A DNA stretch of 64,000 nt from positions 372,001 to 436,000 of the forward strand of contig JAPQWV010000122.1 in assembly GCA_027422505.1 (NCBI GenBank), read 5' to 3'. Both the position numbers and the translations under genes were made by a program. A model generated the notes under the pieces. The model was not told where the DNA came from and did no database searches. It was given only the letters and a program-made list of their open reading frames with translations. The stretch comes from Craterostigma plantagineum (taxonomy: Eukaryota; Streptophyta; Magnoliopsida; Lamiales; Linderniaceae). This document shows positions 36,253-47,305 of this stretch, piece by piece; the first letter of the stretch is position 1, and every line of letters begins with the position of its first letter.

Positions 36253-36832
36253 ATGGCTTGCAATAAAGCTTTGTTCATCGCCTTAATCGTTGCCATGGCT
36301 GCTCCTTCTTTTGCCCGTGAGTGGATGGTCGGAGGCGACGCTGGCTGGAATTTAGGCGTCGATTACAACGAATGGGCTAAAGGGATCACGTTTCACGTCG
36401 GAGATACGCTAAGTACGTGATTCACGAGTTTTGTTATTACACGGCTAATCATCACATTAGTTCTTTGTAATATATTTTCTGATGATTTTTTGTGATTGTA
36501 CGCACTCAGTGTTCATGTACGACAATGCTACTCACAACGTCATGAAAGTGAGCCAAAGTGACTTCCAACAGTGTTCGAAAACCGAAAACAAGACGAACAT
36601 CTTCAAGAGCGGAAATGACGTGTTTACCCTCGCCGCCCCCGGTAAAAAGTGGTACATTTGTGGCGTCGCCGAGCACTGCTCCAAGGGCATGAAGCTTGTC
36701 ATCGACGTTTCTGACGCCTGGGCGCCGGCGCCGTCGCCTTCTTCCGCCGGTCCTGTGGCGGCTGCAGGCGTTTCCGTGGTGGCGGTGATTGCACTGGCTG
36801 TTCTTAAAGTGACGACGGTGGCTCTTTTTTAA
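36253..36832 (+). CDS. Phytocyanin, uclacyanin-like blue copper protein
   Basis: Two exons, 36253-36412 and 36510-36832, in frame for 160 residues. The signal peptide MACNKALFIALIVAMAAPSFA precedes the mature REWMVGGDAGW start. The plastocyanin-like domain keeps all four type-1 copper ligands: His in NATHNV, then Cys, His and Met in ICGVAEHCSKGMK. Met as axial ligand points to uclacyanin or plantacyanin rather than stellacyanin. Two further Cys can form the fold disulfide. A Pro/Ala/Ser-rich tail (APAPSPSSAGP) and a hydrophobic C-terminus suggest a GPI anchor. The family performs extracellular electron transfer at the cell surface or wall, and some uclacyanins help lignin patterning. The single phase-1 intron sits where phytocyanin genes usually have one. 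Confidence 0.92.
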
Positions 36833-37192
36833 GTGGCGTTAGAAATGGCGCCTTTTGGAAGACGTGATTTGTGTGCTCTTCTTTCGTATACGTTGATTAA
36901 TAATCTGTTCCCGTGTATTATGGGATTCGTGTAATAGTTTTTTCTGTTCTTTTTTCGGATATTCTCTTTGAATCTCTTTAATTAATGGTTGCCATATTTT
37001 CCAGTTCTGTTCAATTTCTGGGCGCACTTCGTCGAAGTCGCAGACTCACATAGGGATTTCACGCAATTTCACCTTGGGAGCTAAAAAGTTGGAATTGTTT
37101 TTGGATTCGAAGCTAAAGTCTTGCTCCAATTAATTTAGTTTTACTCACCATAATCATAACAGAAACTGGCGGATTTTTAAGAAAATTGACTA
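36833..37192. other. Intergenic, no feature seen
   Basis: 360 bp downstream of the phytocyanin gene, including its 3' UTR, up to the presumed left end of the long-TIR element. Confidence 0.4.
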
Positions 37193-37299
37193 GGGTCAAC
37201 TTTAAAAAATTGCATTTGACATGGTCAACGTTAAAAAGGAGCCTTCAATGTAAGAGTATTTTCGTCTTTCTACAAGGTATCTTTTTTAAAAAATGCGAG

Positions 37300-37565
37300 A
37301 TCCCTTGCTACATAGCACGGGTAAGCAGTGGACCTGCGCATGCTAGCAGGAGACCCGCCCATGCTGTGCAGCAAATGGGCAGGTCCCTGCTAGCTGCACG
37401 GGTCCCCTGTCATGCATGGGCGAGTCTCCTGCTGCAGTAAGCACATGAGACCCCATGCTGCAGGGCACCCGTGCTATAAAGTAGGGGACCCCGCGCATGT
37501 TAGCATGAGACTCGCCCATGCTGCAGGCACAGGAGACCCGCCCATCCTGCAGGGAACTCGTGCTG
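37300..37565. repeat. GC-rich degenerate repeat cluster
   Basis: Variants of cccatgctgcagg, gagacccgccc and gggcgagtctcctgc recur in both orientations, giving strong local foldback potential in otherwise AT-rich DNA. Open frames here (84 and 64 codons) are by-products of the GC bias. Confidence 0.55.
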
Positions 37566-37653
37566 ACTATACAATCACTGGACTATATCCCGCCCACCTA
37601 CCTTAATGTGGTACCAATTTAACATATTGATTTTTACTGTGGGACACGATTAG

Positions 37654-40240
37654 TGTAATACCCGTAAATTTAATACGGAATTTTGATGTAATTAAATGTG
37701 TAACTTTGTGAATTAGGAAGTCTAAAAGAATAATAATAATAATTCGAATTATCACCAAAGAAATTAATAAAATAATAACCTTAATTAAAATATATGTTGG
37801 ACGGTGATTGTAATGCTTAAGTTAGAAATTGGACTGTACATTGCTTAGCTGAAATCATATGAATTGGGCCACATTTAAGCTCAGGTTTAAGTCCAAAGTC
37901 ATAAAAATATAATAGCTAATAAGAATCCTTAGGGATGAAGTACATCGTCTAACCTCTTGTCCCATCATCGCTAAATTCAATGTTTTAATACCTATCCATG
38001 ATGTATATATATCTTCTTTTATAAGAACGATTTGTAACCCTCAACAATAAAAGAACGAAAGCAAGTAGGAAAGGAACCCTTTGATAATTCAAGAAGTCGA
38101 AAGGAGGAGGTGAGAAACTTCATTGCTTTGTTGTTCTTTTATATATAGGATAAGATTAAGCAGTTTTCTGTTACTCACGAAATTCAGAAATAATTCTGTG
38201 AACTTTTATAGTGATTGTTCGAAAGTTAGAGTGTTATTATGTTTGCGTAAACTTGAATAATAGGAGGAAATTTTAGAAATTATCATGTTAAGTGCAAGCT
38301 AAGAAGCTTAATGGTTATACCTGATCGATGCTTCATGCTTTAGGGTGTAAGATATTCTGGATTAGAAATCATTTTGAGAGCTAATTTTGGGTAATGTAAA
38401 AATTTCGTTTTAGGGTTTTCTGGGAGAATTGCAGTTTTTAGGAAAGATTTCGAGATATATAACAGATAAATGTCGAGATGCTTTACTGAAATGAATAATG
38501 TCGAGATATGATCTCACAACCAAGATGTCGAGACTAGCATAGGAAGTCGAGATGTATTAATAGAAGCTATGTAGTAAGTTGAGATGTCGAGATGTATATA
38601 GGTGTCGATATATGATAATGATAGAAAATGTCGAGATGTTGTGGTAAAAAGTCGAGAGGTATAATAGCAATGATATCGACATTTATATGATTTCCTTATC
38701 AAAGAAGTCGAGATGCATGTATTTATATATATTAGATAGATGTCGATATATAAGTAGTGATAAGAAGATGTCGAAATACTCAGTAGATAGAAGTCGAGAC
38801 ACATGGGTATAATAGGAAGATATCGACATCAATAAGATATCGACACAACCTAAACTTTAACACTATTTGAAAAATGTCGATATCTATGTCTCGACATTTA
38901 TATAATGTCGAGGTAGGATAGTTATTAAAAATGTCGAGGTGTGCTAACATTAGTAAGGGTAAAATCTTGATATTATGTGCCTCGACATTTATTAGATATC
39001 TATATGATGGATCCCGAGATTTTTGTATAAATATATATATGGAGGTTTCGACATCTATAGGATGTCGATATGGCCTGAAGAGCACGACATTTATTAGATG
39101 ATTTCGACACTTTGGTTTAGTTAATAAATTTTCGGTATTTTAGAATTTCGTTATATTTAGGGTTTTCAATATTTTAGGATTTATTTATTTTGGGAACTTA
39201 AAAACTTATACAGTCTAGCAAATATACTGATATGATAATATTTATTTATTCAGAGGATCGATATATAGGGACTACGTCAGACCTTTTATTTGACGCTAGC
39301 GGGAGGACAGGTAGGTGGATTATCCATCTACGATACGTAAACACAAATGTGAATTCATGTGTTTCCATGAGACTCTGTGATTTAAGTGACTTATGTGATT
39401 TACGTGTTTTACGTATGTTTTATGTGACATCACGTTTCATGTGTATCACGTATATGCATGACATCGCACGACATGGTGAGGGATAATGACCACATTAGTG
39501 GTGACACCTTAAGACTTAAGGTGTCGATTGAGCGGGGTAGTGTGTGCCGATTTTGGCAGTCAGACTCGTAGCGGAGTTGAGGTTGGACTCGCTGGGCACC
39601 TGACGGGAGACAGACGTGAGCGATCTGTCTACTCGGGCGTGAGCGACCCGAGGTGCAAACCGTCGGATGAGTGTGTAGCGGAAGGGGCGACCTGATAGGA
39701 GGACGTTGACGTGATCGATCAGCGCACTATCGGCGTGGGCACCGCTAGTCTGTCGTTAGCGACCAGACGATATATTTTATTGCGCGCGAGGTGCCGAGTC
39801 CAGCCTAGGGCCCTGATATTGAGATACGATAGAAATGTGAGAACGAGCGTGCATTATATCATGTTGCGAGAATTGGGATTGGGGATGAGTGCACGCTGCA
39901 TTGCATTTTATTCACCTACTGGGCAATTCGCTCAGTGTTTACGTGTTGTAGGTACCGAGTCTGACGCTGACACGCGTCAAGACTGAGGTGGCTGGTGGCG
40001 GTGCTCCACGGACTTTTGAGGGCGGTGCGGTACATGGATGAAGACCTGTGGAGCGGCGATAGGATTTTTAACCTTTTGACATTTTGGGGCTTCGGCCCAT
40101 TGTACAGATACTATTATGTAAAATAATATTTTGTTGTATTATAATATCTTTTAGGAAAAAGTTTTAATTAGACGGGCCTTCCGCGGCTTACGTTGCGGAA
40201 ATCCGCCAATAATCCTAATTAGAAAAGTAGGGTCGCCACA
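37654..40240. mobile_element. Solo LTR of an LTR retrotransposon (2.6 kb)
   Basis: The block starts TGTAATACCC and ends GTCGCCACA, giving the TG...CA ends of an LTR. It is flanked by the exact 5-bp duplication ATTAG at 37649-37653 and 40241-40245. There is no primer-binding site, gag/pol or second LTR, so this is the product of LTR-LTR recombination. A TATA-like stretch and TTATAAG occur near 38000-38030. The length and TGTAATACCC start suggest a Ty3/gypsy chromovirus of Tekay/Del type, which is inference only. About twenty TGTCGA/TCGACA motifs lie at 38.47-39.11 kb. Confidence 0.85.
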
Positions 40241-40512
40241 ATTAGTAAGGGCATTAAAGTCATTTTACATTTGTAGCCTATTTTCTTAGCGTTGACAACG
40301 TCAAAGTACAATTTTTTTAAAAAGACCCACACACACCCTGACGGCACTTAGGGCAATCATTGGCTGGCTCCATTGATGGTGATTTTTTGGATTATCGTCG
40401 TCTTCATATGATTAGGATGTCTACGTCTTCTATGTTCAGTTCACACATTAAGACAATTGCCAAGACCACTTAATCTTCTCCACAATATCGAAAGGAAAAG
40501 GAAAAACAAAAA

Positions 40513-41643
40513 ATGTCCAATCTTGAAAAACGCCCTCACACAATAATCATCCATCGCCACGCAAGCTTCAATCTTGGCGAACTCTTCGCCGAACTCCCCA
40601 AACACTACACACTCCTCGACCCGTTAACTTCGGACACATCCGACCCGAATTTTGTAGCCCTATCACGAACCGCACGCGCCGTCTTGTGCCTGGGCCCAAC
40701 TCCCCTGACGTCGGCGGACCTCGATAGGTACCCTTCGGTGGAATGCGTGGTCGGAACCAGCGCTGGGTTCAACCACTTCGACTTGGACGCTTGCGCGCGA
40801 CGCGGCGTGAGGGTCACCGGCGCCGGCGACACTTTCTCCGACGACGTGGCGGACTATGCGGTGGGGCTGGTGGTCGACGTCATGAGACGCGCGTCGGCTG
40901 CTGATAGGTTCGTCAGGCGTGGAATTTGGCCGGTGCGGAAAGATTATCCTCTTGGGTCAAAGGTTGAATCTTTACCAGAAATTTCAACTCCCCTGCTTTT
41001 GACATTCGTAACTACGACGTCAAAATCGAAAACTTTCGATGTTCTTTTATGTCTCTTAGCGTAATTCAAGAAAGCCATAGCAAGTCCCTCCCCACTTCTT
41101 ACCTGAATTTTTTCAGGTGAGCGGCAAACGCATAGGAATCGTGGGACTCGGCAGCATTGGTTCAAGAATCGCCAAAAGGCTCGAAGCATTTGGGTGCAAA
41201 ATAGCGTACAACTCTCTAACAGTAAAACCCAACGTTTCACATCCATTCTACCCTACCATTCTCCAACTCGCATCGAACGTGGATGTCTTAATCCTCTGCT
41301 GCGCTCTGACCAAAGAGACTTATCATATAGTCAACGGAGAAGTAATGACTTTGCTGGGCAAGAAGGGCGTGATTGTAAATGTAGGACGTGGGCCATTAAT
41401 TGACCAGAAAGATTTGGTCAGATTCTTGGTCGAAGGTGAGATAGGTGGCGCGGGCTCGATGTGTTCGAGGATGAACCCCACGTCCCAGAAGAACTGCTTG
41501 GGCTGGACAACGTTGTATTGTCCCCTCATAAGGCTGTAATGACTCCACAGTCTTTTGAGGCGCTCGACGAGCTTGTGTTGAGCAACTTGGAGGCTTTCTT
41601 CTCTGGTAAGCCTTTGAAAGCTGAAGTCAAGCTTAGTAGATGA
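40513..41643 (+). pseudogene. HPR3: Glyoxylate/hydroxypyruvate reductase HPR3-like, frame broken by 1 nt
   Basis: Two exons, 40513-40962 and 41117-41643. Intact, it would encode 325 residues of a D-2-hydroxyacid dehydrogenase, which reduces hydroxypyruvate and glyoxylate with NAD(P)H in the photorespiratory bypass. The substrate-domain GTSAGFNHFD block, the nucleotide-binding GLGSIGSRIAKR motif and NVGRGPLID are present. After GEIGGAG the frame shifts at 41447-41456. The sequence ggcgcgggctcgat lacks one base, and the conserved continuation DVFEDEPHVPEELLGLDNVV, with the catalytic-His SPHKA, is only in the next frame. As given, translation ends in foreign sequence and loses the catalytic histidine. 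This is either a real truncating mutation or a consensus base loss. All else looks under selection. Confidence 0.85.
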
Positions 41644-42432
41644 TGAATAACTGTGTTGTTTAAGTTCATTGCAGCTCCAAGAATTCTGTTTTCAAGCAAA
41701 TGTATGCAATAGCTTGTTGGTTTCTGCTGTTACAGTGTTCTCCAACTCATCAGCTATAAATGATCTGATTTCCTCTCCTCGCTGAGAAAATCTGTAAATC
41801 TGACGTTTCAGCAGAAAACGGTTCTTATATGGTGGAAAGCTACTCTGCTTTTAAGTATTAATACGATGATGAATGTGGAAATGATTTGCAGGGACTGATC
41901 TTGTCAAATGTACTTTTTCGCTGATATATATCTCTCCTTGATTTTTCAGAAGACAAACAGAAGAAGTATTAAAACAAAGAACCATCGAGTCAGTGTTGAC
42001 ATGTCGTTCTCAGTACCAATAGTTTATGTGGTCTTGATTAATTAATGATTTAATTAGATCATCGTCATCATCTAATGATCAAGATGATTATCATATGAGG
42101 GACCTTTAGCAATAATTGCAGTGGAGGAAAAATTTACATTACACGATCATGATCATCCCTTGAAGTCAAGCTACTGCGATGGCCCAGAAATGAAATTAAG
42201 AAAAAAGAAGGTTTTTTAAAAGGGGACAGCAGTTGCAAGAATTGACCATTAATTGTTTTCTTTTTTTCCTGTCTGTAATTTAATTGTCTTCATGACATGA
42301 CATTAATGACCCTACCAAACTGTTGCTTTCTTCATCATAAAAAGAAATCCCCAACTGCTTTTGATACTAAAAAGTACTTACAAAAGAAAACACAAACACA
42401 CACACACACGCGAAAAGAGGGAGAAGAGAAGT
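41644..42432. other. HPR3 3' region and KNAT7 promoter
   Basis: About 790 bp with no recognised gene. Just before the KNAT7 start there is a short (CA)n tract and a purine-rich GA leader typical of plant 5' UTRs. Confidence 0.4.
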
Positions 42433-44298
42433 ATGCAAGATCAAGACTCGAGCAAGATTCACTATGGAGCTTTGGTAGGTGAGCTTCCGACGACCTACGC
42501 CGCCGTATCATCGCCGTCGACGGTGGAACATCAAATGAGTCATCATCACCGTCTTCATCAGCTCAAATCTGAAATCGCAAGCCATCCCATGTACGAACAG
42601 CTGCTGGCCGCACACGTGGCGTGCCTCCGCGTCGCCACGCCTATCGATCAGCTTCCCCTCATTGACCCGCAGATATCTCAGTCACAAGACGTTCTTCGTT
42701 CTTACGCACAGTGCGGCGGCGATGCCCTTCATTCGACGACGAATCAACAGCAAAGGCAAGAACTTGACAACTTCTTGGTGAGTTAAGAACTCATTATAAT
42801 ACCCCCCTCTCTCTCTTTGCCTTATTTTTCCTCACGTGCAAGTAATTTTCTGCGGTTTAAAATTCTGTGGGCTTTCTTCTTTACAACTTGTACGTGTTAA
42901 ATTCAGGCACAGTATTTGCTAGTTTTGTGCTCTTTCAGAGAGCAACTGCAGCAACATGTAAGAGTTCATGCCGTCGAAGCTGTCATGGCATGCCGTGAGA
43001 TTGAGCACAACTTACAATCAATCGCAGGTAATAATTTACGACGAAGATAATCAGTGAAAGGCCTCTTTAATGTCTCCCTTTTAACCGTAGACGTTAGTGA
43101 TTGTTTTATTGTGTACGTATCACCGTACACGTTTATTTCTGGTTTTCTCCGCGACATAATTGCATAACAACCGCGAGAAATTAGTGAGAATGTATAAGGA
43201 TTTCCGACTTGATTATAGCATTGTCTGGTAAGTCTTGATTATAATACAGATCATACATGGTTTGTTCATGCCTTGATCGGTTCGTTGAGGATAAACCTTT
43301 TGTACAAAACGTGGAGATTAGTTGCGTATGTTATGGCGTAAACACATAGACAACAACCAGTCGGTAACAATGGACAGCAAATTCTTTGGGTAGTTATCTT
43401 GTCCCATAACATACTCGTTGACAATCTTATCATCTGTCTCAAAAACGTTTGGTAGCGTTTAAAAATGTACGATTTTTTTGGCAGTAGAAGGAGTTTCTGA
43501 GATGCCCTCTCAAACTAATTAATACCTCTCCTTGTAAACTACGTCAAAATCTCATCCTAAAAAGAATCTCAAGAATTTCCTTTCTTCAATTAAAATTTTA
43601 TTTATTTCTCAGGTACATCCATGGTAGGCGAAGGAAGCGGGGCGACAATGTCAGACGACGAAGATGACGACCATCCGACGAATTTATCCTACGATCAATG
43701 CCAAGGGTTCGACGACCACCACGACATGATGATGGGCTTCGGGCCTTTGCTTCCTACTGAATCTGAGAGGACTGTCATGGAAAGGGTCAGACAAGAACTA
43801 AAGTTTGAGCTCAAGCAGGTCTTCTTACTACACTTACTTCGTGCTCTCATAGATGAGACAAACGTTATAACTTACGACCCATAATGGTCTAAACCTTAAT
43901 AATTATTGCATAGGGATTTAAGTCGAGGATCGAAGACGTTAGGGAGGAGATACTGAGGAAGAGAAGGGCTGGGAAGTTGCCTGGGGATACGACCACATTG
44001 CTCAAGGATTGGTGGCAGCAGAATTCGAAATGGCCTTATCCTACTGTAAGCTGATATTGATAGGATGATCTCTTTTGTAAAAAGAAGAATCTTTGACTGA
44101 TCGAATTGCTAATACCATGATGATGATTTTATTTTTTTCTGTGTTCGTAATGTATTTGGGCAGGAAGATGACAAGGCGAAGCTCGTGGAGGAAACTGGGC
44201 TTCAACTGAAGCAGATAAACAACTGGTTTATTAATCAGAGGAAGAGAAACTGGCACAACAACAGCAGTTCTTCTCAATCTGCCAACACTCTGTTTTAG
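42433..44298 (+). CDS. KNAT7: Class II KNOX homeobox protein, KNAT7-like
   Basis: Five exons, 42433-42777, 42907-43027, 43613-43818, 43914-44045 and 44164-44298, exactly in frame for 312 residues. KNOX1 begins near [20 protein letters not shown], and KNOX2 spans [20 protein letters not shown] and [16 protein letters not shown]. An acidic linker (MSDDEDDD) precedes the conserved [12 protein letters not shown] block, the ELK domain and a TALE homeodomain with the PYP three-residue loop ([19 protein letters not shown]) and [17 protein letters not shown]7 is a nuclear repressor/regulator of secondary-wall biosynthesis working with BLH and OFP partners. Sequence and the intron pattern fit class II and specifically KNAT7. 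The His-rich N-terminus before KNOX1 varies in the family. ATG at 42433 follows a purine-rich leader. Confidence 0.95.
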
Positions 44299-44483
44299 TC
44301 GTAGAAAAATGGCATGGCTTTGGCTTCCTATTATGTATGTACCTCAATCTGCTAACAAACTAAACTACTGATATGTAAGAAGGGATCTATCTATTTACTG
44401 GTTTTTCTTCTTTACCTTGTTCGGCTTTGGAGTATTTGGTTTTCTTGAATTTTAGGATAAACTAATAATTATGGGTAATTATA

Positions 44484-45298
44484 TTGGCACCCGCTAAATT
44501 ACTATTCACACCCCCTTCTTTTATTATCACCTTTTGTTTATTGCTTTACTTCGCCTTCAATACTACTTACCTTTTCTCACCTCTATGTATATGGAAATTA
44601 AGAAAAATAACTCTATGAATATTTCCTTCTCTATGTATGATACTCACTCCGTCCCAAAAGTTTTTGTACATTTTACTAAATCGGGCGTCCCACTTCTTTT
44701 GTACATTTACTTATTTAGTAAAAAACCTATCACAAACAATTAATATAATAATATTAAATATTCTTAAAAGACGTGCCAAAATATATAATTTTTTACCTTT
44801 CCAACACACTATATTATTAAAATAGTCAGTTTCTTAATTCTCGTGCTGATACCCAAATGTCCATAAACTTATGGACGGAGGGAGTATATAGGAAAAGTTA
44901 GAGGAGAAACATATTATATAATATGTCTGCTATAATGTTTACTAACGAAACAAAAGAAATGTCGTACTTCAAATGAAATATCAGTTCTATTTGTATACAC
45001 TAATAAGAAATATTCGTATTATATGAATTCTATATTAAATGAGATAATATTAATATTCTTGTTTAGTTCTAAGTTGCGTACAAAAATTAAATTAGTATAT
45101 AATTTTATAAAAATAAATTAAAGATTAAATACATGATGTTGAATCGAATGAAATGTGAATAAGTTGAACAATTCATTATTGTTAAAAATATGGTGTAGGA
45201 AAAATATCTTGAATTTGCAAGATTAATTAGGATGATATTAATTTTTACAAATTTCATGTATTTTTCACACCTAGGGGGTGTGAATAGTAGGACACTAA
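44484..45298. mobile_element. TIR MITE downstream of KNAT7
   Basis: Inverted ends share ACTATTCACACCCCC (44501-44515) with its reverse complement at 45274-45289. Beyond these, GGCACCC and GTGTCC remain as degenerate outer termini. The element is about 0.8 kb, AT-rich and non-coding. It carries a nested Stowaway element. A target duplication could not be assigned. Confidence 0.5.
44643..44884. mobile_element. Stowaway MITE (Tc1/mariner) with TA duplication
   Basis: A 242-bp unit beginning CTCACTCCGTCCCAAAAG and ending GGACGGAGGGAG, bounded by TA at 44641-44642 and 44885-44886. CTCCGTCC ends and TA targets define Stowaway. It sits inside the larger TIR element, so it inserted later. Confidence 0.85.
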
Positions 45299-45765
45299 TT
45301 AGAGGGAAAAAATATAATAGATGGGTACATTTTCATTCGTATGCATATAGATACTTGTGGTCATAGATGAATCTTAAAACTCGATGTCCACACCCACCCA
45401 ACACAAAAGCACGTGTGTTCACCTACCGTATCGCAATATTAAATAAAATACTAATTTTATTATTATTTACAAAGTACTTACTATGAAATAGTAGTAGTTT
45501 CATTTCATCAGATCCAATCTGAGGAATCAACGATTTATTCGGGGTGGGGGTTGAATTCTTGAAATCTTCTCATTTTTTCCATAGATCTTCCAAAAACATA
45601 AAAAAAAAAATCGTGCAAGGGCATTTTCGTCATCAAATATATTACTATCGTGTTCAGACAAGATTAAGTGTAGGAACACATCGATATCATTAAATAAGGC
45701 CGCATACGTCTCATTTCTCCCACACACACACACCAAGTGATTACAGCTCAAATCTCTCCCCAACA

Positions 45766-46515
45766 ATGGTCGCCACCGCCAACGGCGCATCTCAGCCCTT
45801 AAAGTTCTTGATCTACGGCCGCACGGGCTGGATCGGCGGGCTATTGGGCCACCTCTGCACGGCGCAGAACATCGCCTACGAGTACGGTTCGGGCCGGCTC
45901 GAGAATCGGAGCTCGCTCCAAGCCGACATCGAGTCGGTTAAGCCGACCCACGTCTTCAACGCGGCCGGCGTGACCGGCCGGCCCAACGTCGACTGGTGCG
46001 AGACCCACAAGGCGGAGACCATTCGGGCCAACGTCGTCGGCACGCTGACGCTCGCCGACGTGTGCAGGGAAAAGGGTTTGGTTCTGATCAACTACGCCAC
46101 TGGATGCATCTTCGAGTACGACGCCGGTCACCCTCTGGGCTCCGGCGTGGGATTCAAGGAGGAGGACACCCCCAATTTCATCGGATCTTTTTACTCCAAG
46201 ACGAAGGCCATGGTATAAATTGAAAGAGGAATGTTTTCTTGTATTATATCTGGGAAATGTCGGTTGAGTTGAATCTGTTTTGTTTTGTTAGTGTAAGAGT
46301 GTTGATATGATAACCACGACAATCTTTATCTGAGATTTTCTTCGTTAGTGGTCAAGATTAGGTCTTTACTAGGATGGTAGATTCGTTTCCTTGCATCATG
46401 GTCCTACTTGGTTTTGCTGTCTGTGAAGATTAGGCCTTTGCATTGCATAAAAATGGTGGAAACAGTTAGCACAAAAAACAGTATGTTGTCTCTTTTGTCA
46501 GCTGTTGATGAAGTA

Positions 46516-46551
<36 letters not shown>

Positions 46552-47032
46552 CTAACTTCTGCTTTATTCTTTTCAGGTTGAAGATTTGCTGAAGAACTAC
46601 GAAAATGTCTGCACCTTAAGAGTGAGGATGCCCATCTCATCTGACCTAGAAAACCCTCGAAACTTCATTACAAAGATCACTCGGTACGAGAAAGTGGTGG
46701 ACATACCCAACTCTATGACCATCCTCGACGAACTCCTTCCCATATCCATCGAAATGGCAAAGAGAAACCTAACGGGGATATTCAACTTCACAAATCCTGG
46801 AGTTGTGAGCCACAATGAGATCTTGGAGATGTATAGGGACTACATAGATCCAAACTTCACTTGGAAGAACTTTACCCTCGAGGAGCAATCCAAGGTTATT
46901 GTCGCGCCGAGGAGTAACAATGAGCTCGATGCTACTAAGCTTAAGACAGAATTCCCCCAACTTTTGCCCATCAAGGAATCTCTGGTCAAGTATGTGTTCA
47001 AGCCGAACCAGAAAACAACCCATGTAGCCTGA
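45766..47032 (+). CDS. NRS/ER: Bifunctional UDP-4-keto-6-deoxyglucose epimerase/reductase (NRS/ER)
   Basis: Two exons, 45766-46212 and 46577-47032, in frame for 300 residues, the length of Arabidopsis NRS/ER (UER1). It has an N-terminal Rossmann motif YGRTGWIGG, the TGRPNVDWCE segment, YATGCIFEYD, and the SDR catalytic Tyr-x3-Lys in FYSKTKAM just before the intron. The enzyme carries out the last two steps of UDP-L-rhamnose synthesis (3,5-epimerisation and NADPH-dependent 4-reduction) in the cytosol, feeding pectin rhamnogalacturonan and flavonol rhamnosides. The intron contains a (TA)n(TG)n microsatellite at 46517-46550. Convergent with the downstream minus-strand gene, with 273 bp between stops. 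Confidence 0.96.
46517..46550. repeat. (TA)n(TG)n microsatellite in NRS/ER intron
   Basis: A compound dinucleotide tract of about 34 bp located 25-60 bp upstream of the acceptor of the single intron. Confidence 0.8.
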
Positions 47033-47305
47033 AGATTACGACTTCACTACGAGGCTCGAAACGAAGGTGCCTCTTTCGTCTGTCTGAACGTAAGATTTGT
47101 GCTGTCTTTCTCTTCCGTGTACTGCAAGTTTCTTCTTCGTTTTATTACATCGTGTTCTGTCCGAATGAGTTTGGTGTTCTGAATAAATGGGAAGGATTGT
47201 GTTCTTCTGCATTCTTGAAATCTTTGTATCAGGCCAAGAAAAATCCCTAGACAAACAATAGGGCTATAAAAGAGTATCAAAGAATCTGGTAAAAAAAAAA
47301 TTGCT

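Larger units (their letters stand above)
37193..40328. mobile_element. Decayed long-TIR element containing a solo LTR
   Basis: The left end (37193-37270) and the right end (about 40250-40328) are imperfect reverse complements over some 75 bp. Both begin GGGTC, then a T/A-run, attg, tttgac and gtcaacg. Between the left arm and the solo LTR is a GC-rich block (about 37300-37560) made of repeated, often inverted versions of gcccatgctgcagg. No target duplication of the outer element was identified. Without the LTR the element would be about 0.55 kb. Confidence 0.5.

Noticed and set aside
37186..37606. Two overlapping open frames in the GC-rich repeat cluster
   Set aside because: Composition artefact of inverted gcccatgctgcagg repeats; no start context or family.
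38514..39986. Open frames of about 84-101 codons inside the solo LTR
   Set aside because: An LTR is non-coding; the frames arise from the TGTCGA motif cluster and the GC-rich 3' part.
41323..41539. The foreign C-terminal reading of the HPR3-like gene as a genuine alternative protein
   Set aside because: The other frame carries the conserved dehydrogenase C-terminus, so the in-frame tail is a frameshift product.
45841..46131. 96-codon minus-strand open frame in NRS/ER exon 1
   Set aside because: Antisense shadow of GC-rich coding sequence; no family resemblance.
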